A stretch of 64,000 nucleotides of DNA from Bacteroidetes bacterium GWF2_43_63 (GTDB taxonomy: Bacteria; Bacteroidota; Bacteroidia; Bacteroidales; DTU049), in assembly GCA_001769275.1 (NCBI GenBank), contig MEOQ01000014.1:56495-120494 (forward strand), given 5' to 3'. The position numbers were made by a program, and so were the translations under genes. Positions 52,194-59,474 of this stretch are shown one piece after another (position 1 is the stretch's first letter; each line of letters opens with the position of its first letter). The notes under the pieces are model-generated. The model made no database searches, was not told the DNA's origin, and saw only the letters and a program-made list of their open reading frames with translations.

Positions 52194-52799
52194 TCAATTG
52201 CTTTCAATAAACGCTTCCAGCTCCTGATACAGCATGCGAGTCGGCAGACCCATCACATTGAACCACGACCCTTCGATGCGCTCAATTGCTACATACCCGA
52301 TCCATTCCTGAACGCCATAGGATCCCGCTTTATCAAAGGGTTTGCAGGTATCAACATAATACTCAATTTCTTCAAGACTGAGCGATCTGAACCGAACATT
52401 GGAGCGGCTGAAAAATGAATGTGTTTTGGTTTTCGAACGAAGAGTAACTCCTGTGAAAACCTCATGTTCGGCGCCCGACAACGATTTCAGCATTTCGATG
52501 GCATGAGTGCGGTCCATCGGTTTTTCAAGCGCACAGCCATTTTGCCAGACAATCGTATCTGAAGTTATGACTATTGTGATATCACTTATTTCGTTTTCGG
52601 GAAAAGCGAATGACTTTTTTTGACTTACAAATACAGCAATTTCAGAACCTTTTAAATCTTTCGGATAAGATTCGTCAATATCGAGTTTGCGAATAGAAAA
52701 ATCAACGCCCATACCTTTCAGAAGCTCGACCCTGCGCGGACTTCCCGATGCAAGAACGATTGAATAATTCTTTAGTCTTTCAGTCAGTATCATCGCCAC
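52194..52799 (-). CDS. Maf-type nucleotide pyrophosphatase
   Basis: 201 residues. Maf proteins hydrolyse non-canonical or pyrimidine NTPs. Signatures: IVLASGSPRRVELLKGMG (phosphate-binding S-x-S/x-P-R-R), VITSDTIVWQNG (the catalytic Asp), SLSGAEHEVFTGVTLRS and KPFDKAGSYGVQEWIGYVAIERIEGSWFNVMGLP. It overlaps the prenyltransferase gene by 10 nt, the first pair of a conserved four-gene Bacteroidota neighbourhood. Confidence 0.95.
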   Translation of the reverse strand: MAMILTERLKNYSIVLASGSPRRVELLKGMGVDFSIRKLDIDESYPKDLKGSEIAVFVSQKKSFAFPENEISDITIVITSDTIVWQNGCALEKPMDRTHAIEMLKSLSGAEHEVFTGVTLRSKTKTHSFFSRSNVRFRSLSLEEIEYYVDTCKPFDKAGSYGVQEWIGYVAIERIEGSWFNVMGLPTRMLYQELEAFIESN

Positions 52800-53728
52800 A
52801 GATTGCTCATATGAAGCAGCTGAAGTGATACCACACCAGCCACCATAAATATTTTTACCAATGTTGCCAGCTCATTAAAGTCCTTTTTCTCCCTGGCAAT
52901 CCAAATGCTGCGGATAACGTAGATCCAGAACGGGATAAGCAAAGCCAGAATATAATAGGTCAGATACGACTTGCTGAGCTGGATTGAGTAATACGCAAAA
53001 ACGGCAAGCGCAGCGAGAAGTACAAAAGCCATTGCCAGCAGAACAATCCGGGTAGTCTTAATTCCATAACGAATGGGAATATTGCTGCACTCGAATTCCT
53101 TGTCGCCTTCCATGTCCGGAATGTCTTTCACAACTTCGCGGATAAACGTAACATAGAATGCGAAAGCGACAAAAATCAGCATGATTGTATTGATGTACGG
53201 CATCATGAGCACAGGAATTATTCCGGCATTGATGAATGCCATGATGTAGTACAGATAAATGATTCCAACATTCAATGCGGCCATGAATGACACCACCAGA
53301 TTGCCTGACAGAAATTCTCTTTTGTATTTTGTCGAATAAAACCAATACAGTGCTGCAATAAATATGGGCATAAAATATAGAGAAGTTGCTTTCAGCATGA
53401 AGGCCAGAATGAAGCCAACAACCAATCCTGCAGCCGTCAGTATAAAGAACCAGTTTTGTCCGGCCGATAATGGCAGCTTTTTTCGCAGAACCGTTTTTTC
53501 AGGATTATTGATTTCATCCATCCCAATATCATAATAGTCGTTCAGCGCATAACCGCCGGCAGCCAGCAATACAAACATTCCAACCAGCAATCCGAACTGA
53601 AGATCACTTAAAGGTGATGCCAGATTTTCGAAATTCAGCGCCGATTCGAAAAGAAAATAGCGAAAGAAATACATGATCAGCGCCATGATAAGCAGATTCA
53701 CAACTCTGAAAAGACGAAAGTATGCCAT
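52790..53728 (-). CDS. UbiA-family prenyltransferase (geranylgeranylglycerol-phosphate type)
   Basis: 312 residues with about nine transmembrane helices. The first Asp-rich site is NDYYDIGMDEINNPEKT and the second is VVKDIPDMEGDKEF, both binding Mg-diphosphate. The pattern (N-D-Y-Y-D, R-E-V-V-K-D-I-P-D) matches the bacterial proteins annotated as geranylgeranylglycerol-phosphate geranylgeranyltransferase. The real acceptor in Bacteroidota is unproven. It sits upstream of maf with a 10-nt overlap. Confidence 0.9.
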   Translation of the reverse strand: MAYFRLFRVVNLLIMALIMYFFRYFLFESALNFENLASPLSDLQFGLLVGMFVLLAAGGYALNDYYDIGMDEINNPEKTVLRKKLPLSAGQNWFFILTAAGLVVGFILAFMLKATSLYFMPIFIAALYWFYSTKYKREFLSGNLVVSFMAALNVGIIYLYYIMAFINAGIIPVLMMPYINTIMLIFVAFAFYVTFIREVVKDIPDMEGDKEFECSNIPIRYGIKTTRIVLLAMAFVLLAALAVFAYYSIQLSKSYLTYYILALLIPFWIYVIRSIWIAREKKDFNELATLVKIFMVAGVVSLQLLHMSNLWR

Positions 53729-53857
53729 TACAATTTGTTTTTACTGATTAACTTTTTTATCTCTGTTTTATTTAATTCCTCTCCACTATCATCCTGAGTC
53801 CAACATCTGTTATACTGAGCCCAGCCGCTGTCATTCTAAGTTTCGCTTCTGTCATCC

Positions 53858-53900
53858 TGAGCGGAGTCGAAGGATTGGCAGCAGGATAAACTCCGTCGAA
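53858..53900. repeat. Dispersed repeat copy B
   Basis: TGAGCGGAGTCGAA and GGATAAACTCCGTCGAA with 12 nt between, as at 39825-39867. The 206-bp gap 53729-53934 also holds partial words CATCCTGAG, ATACTGAGC and CATTCTAAG, i.e. decayed tandem copies of a CTGTCATCCTGAG-type unit. No gene is seen. Confidence 0.72.
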
Positions 53901-53934
53901 ATGCGAACAGCAGGTATAGCCCCCCGAAGGAGAC

Positions 53935-54462
53935 CTACCAATGAAACGCATCATCATCCATCCACATTCCCTTAATCTTCAGCACCTGTTCGATCACATC
54001 GCGCACACAGCCTTTCCCGCCCTGCAGCGGTGAAATGTATTCGCTCACCTGTTTTATTTCTTCACATGCATCTGCCGGACAACATGGAATTCCCGCCATT
54101 TTCATGATCAGATAATCAGGCAAATCATCGCCCATAAACAAAATTTCTTCCGCTTTCAGATTGTAGGTTTCCAGGTATTCAAGAAATACTTTTTGTTTAT
54201 CTGATACACCTAAAAACACCTGTTCAATGTTCAAAAAATGACAACGTTTTTCAATTCCTCTGTCATGAGATCCTGTGATAACGGCAATATGAAAACCTTT
54301 TTTTCTGGCCAGCTGCAACGCGTAGCCATCGCGCACATTGCCCTGTCGCAGCTGCATCCCGGAGTCTGTAAGATAAACATTCCCATTTGTAAGAACGCCA
54401 TCGTAATCAAATACAAATGCTTTTATATGTTTCAGCTTCTCACGATAATTCTTCATGACCAT
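53935..54462 (-). CDS. KdsC-like HAD phosphatase
   Basis: 175 residues. A compact, cap-less HAD of the C0 type: motif I IKAFVFDYDGVLTNGNVYL, motif II VITGSH, a Lys in SDKQKVFLEYLE and motif III ILFMGDDLPDYLIMKMAGI. KdsC removes phosphate from KDO-8-phosphate for lipid A core synthesis. The middle position of D-x-D-G-V is Tyr rather than the usual Ile/Val, so substrate assignment is tentative. Start could be MKNYREK at 54456. It overlaps the DUF2520 gene by 23 nt. Confidence 0.9.
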   Translation of the reverse strand: MVMKNYREKLKHIKAFVFDYDGVLTNGNVYLTDSGMQLRQGNVRDGYALQLARKKGFHIAVITGSHDRGIEKRCHFLNIEQVFLGVSDKQKVFLEYLETYNLKAEEILFMGDDLPDYLIMKMAGIPCCPADACEEIKQVSEYISPLQGGKGCVRDVIEQVLKIKGMWMDDDAFHW

Positions 54463-55225
54463 ATTTTTTCAATAATGCATTTGTAAGTTCTTTGTATTGT
54501 CTGTATAATTCAGGATTTTTCTCCAGAATATCCAGATGTTTCAAAATAGTTTCGCGATCATCACGAATCGCAGGTCCTGTCTGCAATTCCGAAGGCTGTC
54601 TGTATTGAAGTCTTAGTGCGGTTTCCTGAATCAAAGGCAGTAAAAGTTTTTTGGCATCAAACTGTTTCATTTCTGCAACAGACCATCCGGCGCAATACAT
54701 GAGATTCGTAAAATTAGAGACAAAAACTCCAGCTGTGTGAATGCCCGCTCTGACCTCTTTCGAAGCAATCATTGCCGTTGATGAAATTAAACTTGCAATA
54801 CTCAGCAGCTCCTGTTCAACAGCGGCATCTGATGCTTCAATAAGAATCGGAAAATCTATTACCGTGAGCGGAATTTCTTTGCGAAATGACTGAAACGGAT
54901 AAAAAACGCCGCACCTTTGAAACTTCGAAAGCGGCTCCAGTCCAACACTTCCGGATGTATGAGCAACTATTCCGCTCAGGTCTGGCAGCATTGATGCGAC
55001 TTCCGCAATCACAGCATCTTTTAATGTGAGCAGATACAAATCGGCATTCATTGGAATTTCATGCATTGGAACGACATGAATATTATTGTCGAAACGCTGC
55101 GAAACAATAGAATTTTCGCGGCATGCAACCGTTACGGAAACGCCTTGGTTGCTGAACAGCTTCGCCAGATGTGTTCCCACATTCCCAGCTCCGATGATGA
55201 CCAGATTTGATTTGTCTGCTTTCAT
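54440..55225 (-). CDS. DUF2520 Rossmann-fold oxidoreductase-like protein
   Basis: 261 residues from the ATG at 55225 (MKADKSNLVIIGAGNVGTHLAKLF), preferred over 55258. The N-terminal Rossmann domain has the NAD(P) loop GAGNVG and LYLLTLKDAVIAEVASMLPDLSGIVAHTSGSVGLEPL. The C-terminal DUF2520 helical domain follows (AGIHTAGVFVSNFTNLMYCAGWSVAEM, ALRLQYRQPSELQTGPAIRDDRETILKHL). It resembles pyrroline-5-carboxylate or ketopantoate reductases, but the substrate is not known. It is first in the DUF2520-KdsC-like pair. Confidence 0.92.
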   Translation of the reverse strand: MKADKSNLVIIGAGNVGTHLAKLFSNQGVSVTVACRENSIVSQRFDNNIHVVPMHEIPMNADLYLLTLKDAVIAEVASMLPDLSGIVAHTSGSVGLEPLSKFQRCGVFYPFQSFRKEIPLTVIDFPILIEASDAAVEQELLSIASLISSTAMIASKEVRAGIHTAGVFVSNFTNLMYCAGWSVAEMKQFDAKKLLLPLIQETALRLQYRQPSELQTGPAIRDDRETILKHLDILEKNPELYRQYKELTNALLKKYGHEELS

Positions 55226-55327
55226 TACGCAACAAAAGTAAGAATTTTTGGCATTCATGCCGACGTGTCAAGTACTAACTGCAACTTCAGAAACTCAGGC
55301 ACAGAAATCATAGCGCTAGCTTAAAAC

Positions 55328-55361
55328 TATCACTGGCGCGGATTTTCAATCCGTGACAGTG
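55328..55361. repeat. Dispersed hairpin repeat copy B
   Basis: TATCACTGGCGCGGATTT followed by CAATCCGTGACAGTG. It is almost identical to 42147-42180 and again forms a GCGCGGATT/AATCCGTG hairpin. It lies in the 218-bp gap between DUF2520 and fusA, which shows no gene. Confidence 0.78.
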
Positions 55362-55443
55362 TTTTCGTTTCACGTATTGAAAAACAGTACAAGTTAACTT
55401 CTAACATCAACCGTGATGCGCTATGAGCTTTGTGCGTTGCGCC

Positions 55444-57516
55444 TTACCCGTTTTTCTTGTCGTTCAGCTTCTTGATCACTGCTTCCTGAATGGCAGCAGG
55501 CAGAGCCTGATAATTGAAGAACTCCATTGAATAATTGGCGCGGCCGCTCGAAAGGTTACGAAGCGTTGTTGAATATCCAAACATTTCCTGAAGAGGAACA
55601 AAACCATTGAGCTTCTGTGCACCTTTGCGATAACGGCGCATAGATTCGATTTTTCCACGGCGTTTGTTCAAGTCTCCGGTCACATTGCCGATATAATCGT
55701 CGGGCGTGTTCACTTCAATTTTCATGATCGGTTCCAGCAACTGTGGCTTGGCTTTCAAAAAGCCTTGTTTAAAACAGATTGCAGCACAAATCTGGAAAGC
55801 CATATCGCTTGAATCGACCGGATGGAAGCCGCCATCAACAAGTACAGCTTTGACATCCACCACAGGGAATCCCGACAGAGGTCCTTTGTCCATAGCTTTA
55901 CGCAGGCCTTTCTCAACCGACGAAATAAACTCAGCCGGAATGGCTCCGCCCTTGATTTTATCAACGAATTCAAATCCTTTTCCTTCGTTTGGTTCAAATC
56001 GGATAACGGTATGAGCAAATTGGCCTTTACCTCCAGACTGCTTCACATGACGGTAATTGCCCTCAACTTCCATCGACAACGCCTCTCGGTATGAAACCGA
56101 GGGCTCGCCCACTTCTACGTCCACTTTGAATTCTTCTTTCAAGCGGTCCATGATAATTTCGAGGTGGAGTTCGCCCATGCCCGAAACAATAGTTTCTTCG
56201 GTTTCCTGGTCGAAATGAGCCCGGAACGAAGGATCTTCGTTGCAAAGGCGTGCCAGCGCTTCGCTCAGCTTATCACGGTCTTTACGGATGGCCGGATTGA
56301 TTTTAAGGTCAATAACGGCAGGCGGAATATGAATGGATTCGAGTAATATTTTATTATTCAGATCACACAAAGTGTCTCCTGTGCGGGCCAGTTTCAGTCC
56401 AACAAGAGCAACAATGTCGCCTGGGCCTGCTTCTGTGAGTTCCTCGCGATCCTTCGCGCGGATACGCAAAATGCGGCCAGCACGTTCCTGTTTGCCTTTG
56501 GTCGAATTGAAAAACGCCATTCCAGTTGTAAGCGTGCCTGAGAATATTCGGATAAAAGTCTGTTGACCTACAAAAGGGTCATTTATAAGTTTGAATGCCA
56601 AAGCAGCAAACGGTTCTTTACCAGACGGTCCGCGGGTGAGCATTTTTTCATGATCGTCAACATCAGTACCAACTACGGCACCAATATCAATGGGCGACGG
56701 AAGATAATCAATCACTGCATCGAGCAAAAGCTGGACACCTTTATTTTTATATGCAGCGCCGCAGAAAACCGGAGTGATGAGTAATTTAATGGTGGCCTCG
56801 CGTGCGGCTTTCATCAATAAATCATCAGACACTTCCTTCTCATTTAGAAACAAGTCGCCAATGGTATCGTCATAATCGGCCAGAACTTCAACAATTCGCT
56901 GACGTGCATTCTTAGCGGCATCGGCATATTCAGCCGGAATTTCTGATTCTATTCTTTCAAATTCATTGAAAGTGAAAGCCTTCATTTTCATAAGGTCAAT
57001 CATTCCAAGGAAATGCTCCTCGGCACCCATCGGAATCTGAAAAGGCACAGCTGATGCGTCAAGATACTTATTCATCTGAGCAACAACTTCGTTGAATTCG
57101 GCGCCTGTGCGGTCCATTTTATTAATGAATGCAATACGCGGCACACGGTAACGGTCGGCCTGATTCCAGACAGTTTCACTCTGAGGTTCAACGCCTCCAA
57201 CCGCACAAAAAACGGCGATCATTCCATCAATCACGCGAAGCGAACGTTCGACTTCAATTGTGAAATCGACGTGACCCGGAGTGTCAATAAGGTTTATGGT
57301 ATGTTCTTTCCAATGCGCAGTAATGGCAGCCGAAGCAATGGTGATTCCACGCTCCTGTTCCTGCTTCATAAAATCCATGGTGGCAGCCCCATCGTGGGTT
57401 TCGCCGACCTTGCGGTTAACACCTGTAAAAAACAGGATTCGCTCACTGACAGTGGTTTTCCCCGCATCGATATGCGCGGCAATGCCGATATTTCTAAGTT
57501 TCGAAAGATTACTCAT
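55444..57516 (-). CDS. fusA: Elongation factor G, stand-alone gene
   Basis: 690 residues from the ATG at 57516 ([22 protein letters not shown]). A start at 57582 is ruled out because it would lie at or before the -7 element at 57580-57587. All GTPase motifs are intact: [26 protein letters not shown] and the switch [14 protein letters not shown]. Domains II-V follow ([23 protein letters not shown], the tip region [14 protein letters not shown]). It moves tRNA-mRNA after peptide transfer. It is not flanked by rpsL/rpsG/tuf, so it may be a second EF-G, such as those Bacteroidota keep for slow growth. Confidence 0.95.
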   Translation of the reverse strand: MSNLSKLRNIGIAAHIDAGKTTVSERILFFTGVNRKVGETHDGAATMDFMKQEQERGITIASAAITAHWKEHTINLIDTPGHVDFTIEVERSLRVIDGMIAVFCAVGGVEPQSETVWNQADRYRVPRIAFINKMDRTGAEFNEVVAQMNKYLDASAVPFQIPMGAEEHFLGMIDLMKMKAFTFNEFERIESEIPAEYADAAKNARQRIVEVLADYDDTIGDLFLNEKEVSDDLLMKAAREATIKLLITPVFCGAAYKNKGVQLLLDAVIDYLPSPIDIGAVVGTDVDDHEKMLTRGPSGKEPFAALAFKLINDPFVGQQTFIRIFSGTLTTGMAFFNSTKGKQERAGRILRIRAKDREELTEAGPGDIVALVGLKLARTGDTLCDLNNKILLESIHIPPAVIDLKINPAIRKDRDKLSEALARLCNEDPSFRAHFDQETEETIVSGMGELHLEIIMDRLKEEFKVDVEVGEPSVSYREALSMEVEGNYRHVKQSGGKGQFAHTVIRFEPNEGKGFEFVDKIKGGAIPAEFISSVEKGLRKAMDKGPLSGFPVVDVKAVLVDGGFHPVDSSDMAFQICAAICFKQGFLKAKPQLLEPIMKIEVNTPDDYIGNVTGDLNKRRGKIESMRRYRKGAQKLNGFVPLQEMFGYSTTLRNLSSGRANYSMEFFNYQALPAAIQEAVIKKLNDKKNG

Positions 57517-57579
57517 CTCTAAATGCTGATTGTTGTTGATAATTGTGCCTCCCGCCTGACTCCAGGCAATTTGAGCGTG

Positions 57580-57610
57580 CAAAGGTACGACAAATTATCG
57601 GATAGACAAA
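57580..57610 (-). promoter_or_regulatory. Housekeeping promoter of fusA
   Basis: Minus strand: TTTG (57610-57607), a 19-nt spacer, then TACCTTTG (57587-57580). This is a perfect Bacteroidota promoter, 63 nt before the ATG at 57516. It helps to choose that start. Confidence 0.85.
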
Positions 57611-57687
57611 GTATTACCTGTAAGAAAATCGACCAAACGGAATAATTTCAATTATAAGAACGGGTGATTTTTGATTTTAGATGTTTC

Positions 57688-57741
57688 CGTTACAATCGTT
57701 ACAATCGTTACAATCGTTACAATCGTTACAGACGTTGCAAG
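57688..57741. repeat. Tandem array of a 9-bp unit
   Basis: Six 9-bp units: four exact CGTTACAAT copies (57688-57723), then CGTTACAGA and CGTTGCAAG. Related CGTTAC words occur at 41995-42035. The gap 57611-57824 also has AGGCGTA/AGGCATT repeats (57763-57792) and no gene. Confidence 0.85.
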
Positions 57742-57824
57742 GTGACAAGGGTAACACCGTATTAGGCGTAAGGCGTAAGGCATTAGGCATTGGATCGCAT
57801 GCCCTATGCCGCATGCCGCCAGAG

Positions 57825-58334
57825 TTAAGGCAAATCCAGCGTTATTGCAGGTGTCTCAATCGTATTGCTCTCATGCAGCGCACGGTCAACCATGTAAGCT
57901 TTCATTTTAATAACATCGCTGCTTAAAACCAGCGAAAGTATATTCAGATCTATCTCTATTGTAATATCTCCCATCAAATCTTTATCGATATGTTCGGGAT
58001 TAACATCAGGAATACGGCTGTTGTACGGGGTTGTAATTTCTTGAAAATCACCATCAATTTTTTGAGAAAAAGTGATAAAGAAATTGTAATAATACGTGCT
58101 ACCCGGATTGTAAGGAGCCAGCGTATCTGTTTGCGAAAGCCCTACATCGCCGTCTCCGTCAGTGAATTCGATGGTCAGAAACCCAATGCTGTCATGCCCG
58201 GCAATACTTTTTACCGTAGTGAAACTTTTGTATTTAATTGCAGGCTCCAGCGGATATTCACGCTGCTCAATGCAACTGTAAAGCGCAACCCCTATGATAG
58301 CTGCAAGCAGGAATATTTGTAACTTTGAACGCAC
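57825..58334 (-). CDS. Hypothetical lipoprotein with a GTG start
   Basis: 169 residues starting with GTG at 58334. From there the signal RSKLQIFLLAAIIGVALYSC gives a lipobox (Cys21). The ATG at 58421 would add 29 unconserved residues and overlap the divergent LuxE-like gene (start 58371). The mature part (VKSIAGHDSIGFLTIEFTDGDGDVGLSQTDTLAPYNPG, YYYNFFITFSQKIDGDFQEI, GDITIEIDLNILSL) has a D-G-D-G-D-V-G calcium-like loop and beta strands. I know similar Bacteroidota lipoproteins with this F-T-D-G-D-G-D-I/V-G element, but not their role. Confidence 0.82.
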   Translation of the reverse strand: MRSKLQIFLLAAIIGVALYSCIEQREYPLEPAIKYKSFTTVKSIAGHDSIGFLTIEFTDGDGDVGLSQTDTLAPYNPGSTYYYNFFITFSQKIDGDFQEITTPYNSRIPDVNPEHIDKDLMGDITIEIDLNILSLVLSSDVIKMKAYMVDRALHESNTIETPAITLDLP

Positions 58335-58370
58335 GTTGAAAAAATTTGCACTAAGGTACAAAAAATAACG

Positions 58371-59363
58371 ATGACCGGCCTGGAAAAATTGTCTTCGGAT
58401 ATCTTCAGGATTCAAACCCAAAAGGAATTTGAACAGGCTGCGCTTGAACTTTTTTCATGGCATCAAATGCACAACGACGTCTACAAAACCTTTTGCAAAA
58501 GCATCGGAAAAACGACGGAAAACGTTCACTCTGTTCACGAAATTCCATTTCTTCCGGTCAATCTTTTTCGCTATAATAAAATTCTGCCGGACAATTGTAC
58601 CGCAGATTTATTTTTTGAAACCAGTGGAACAACTGCAACCGAAACCGGACGTCACTATATCGCAGATCCTGCGCTTTATCTGGCCTCCGCAATGAAATGC
58701 TTCGAGCGTTTTTATGGCAACATCGAAGATTATGTGGTGCTTGCCTTGCTACCAGGATACCTCGAACGACAGCATTCATCGCTGGTGTATATGGTCGATC
58801 ACTGGATAAAACAAAGCAATAAAAGCGAATCCGGTTTTTATTTGTACGATCAAGAAAAGCTTTTCGCAACGCTGAATTCACTGCAAAATAAAAAGCTAAA
58901 AACCATTCTGATCGGTGTCACTCATGCGCTGACTGATTTTGCTGAAAAATATTCTTTGCAATTTCCTGAACTGATTGTGATGGAAACCGGCGGTATGAAA
59001 GGCCGGCGCAAAGAACTTTCGAGAGCTGAATTACATGCATTATTGAAAAATTCATTTGGCGTTCCGTCCATTCACAGCGAATACGGCATGACAGAGTTGC
59101 TTAGTCAAGCCTATTCAAAAGCAGATGGAAGCTTTCGATGTCCGCCCTGGATGCGGGTTCTGCTGCGCGATATCAACGACCCATTGTCGCCTCCGCAAAA
59201 TAAAACAAGCGGTGCCATCAACATCATCGACCTTGCAAACATGTATTCATGCCCGTTTCTGGCAACCGACGACAGCGGGATCCTGCATGAAGACGGGTCA
59301 TTCAAAATCACCGGCAGAGTAGATTTCAGCGTTATTCGTGGATGCAGTACAATGATCTGTTAA
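58371..59363 (+). CDS. LuxE-like acyl-protein synthetase / adenylate-forming enzyme
   Basis: 330 residues. The LuxE/acyl-protein synthetase family pattern is clear: FEQAALELFSWHQMHNDVYKTFCK, VHEIPFLPVNLFRYNKI, the P-loop-like FFETSGTTATETGRH (S-G-T-T), LVYMVDHWI, TILIGVTHALTDFAE, MKGRRKELSRAELH, SIHSEYGMTELLSQAYS and the C-terminal IDLANMYSCPFLATDDSGILHEDGSFKITGR. LuxE activates fatty acids with ATP for bioluminescence, but no luxCDAB genes are near. It is probably a carrier-activating enzyme for surface glycan, lipid or natural product modification. Confidence 0.88.
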   Translation: MTGLEKLSSDIFRIQTQKEFEQAALELFSWHQMHNDVYKTFCKSIGKTTENVHSVHEIPFLPVNLFRYNKILPDNCTADLFFETSGTTATETGRHYIADPALYLASAMKCFERFYGNIEDYVVLALLPGYLERQHSSLVYMVDHWIKQSNKSESGFYLYDQEKLFATLNSLQNKKLKTILIGVTHALTDFAEKYSLQFPELIVMETGGMKGRRKELSRAELHALLKNSFGVPSIHSEYGMTELLSQAYSKADGSFRCPPWMRVLLRDINDPLSPPQNKTSGAINIIDLANMYSCPFLATDDSGILHEDGSFKITGRVDFSVIRGCSTMIC

Positions 59364-59443
59364 TAAAACAACAAAAAACTCATTTGATTGATGTTTTTTA
59401 CTCTTCTATCTTAAAATAACATGGATTTTTACATTAATGTTCA

Positions 59444-59451
59444 TATATTTG
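59444..59451 (+). promoter_or_regulatory. Probable -7 element of the T9SS type A gene
   Basis: TATATTTG is a perfect TAnnTTTG, 23 nt before the ATG at 59475. A TTTG at -33 is not evident. Confidence 0.5.
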
Positions 59452-59474
59452 TAACGAATTAAAAATAATACACT

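Noticed and set aside
57688..57741. Possible CRISPR array
   Set aside because: Direct 9-bp tandem units without unique spacers and no cas genes nearby. It is a simple tandem repeat.
58334..58421. ATG start at 58421 for the lipoprotein gene
   Set aside because: It would overlap the divergent gene starting at 58371 and place the signal peptide 30 residues inside. GTG at 58334 gives a proper lipoprotein signal.
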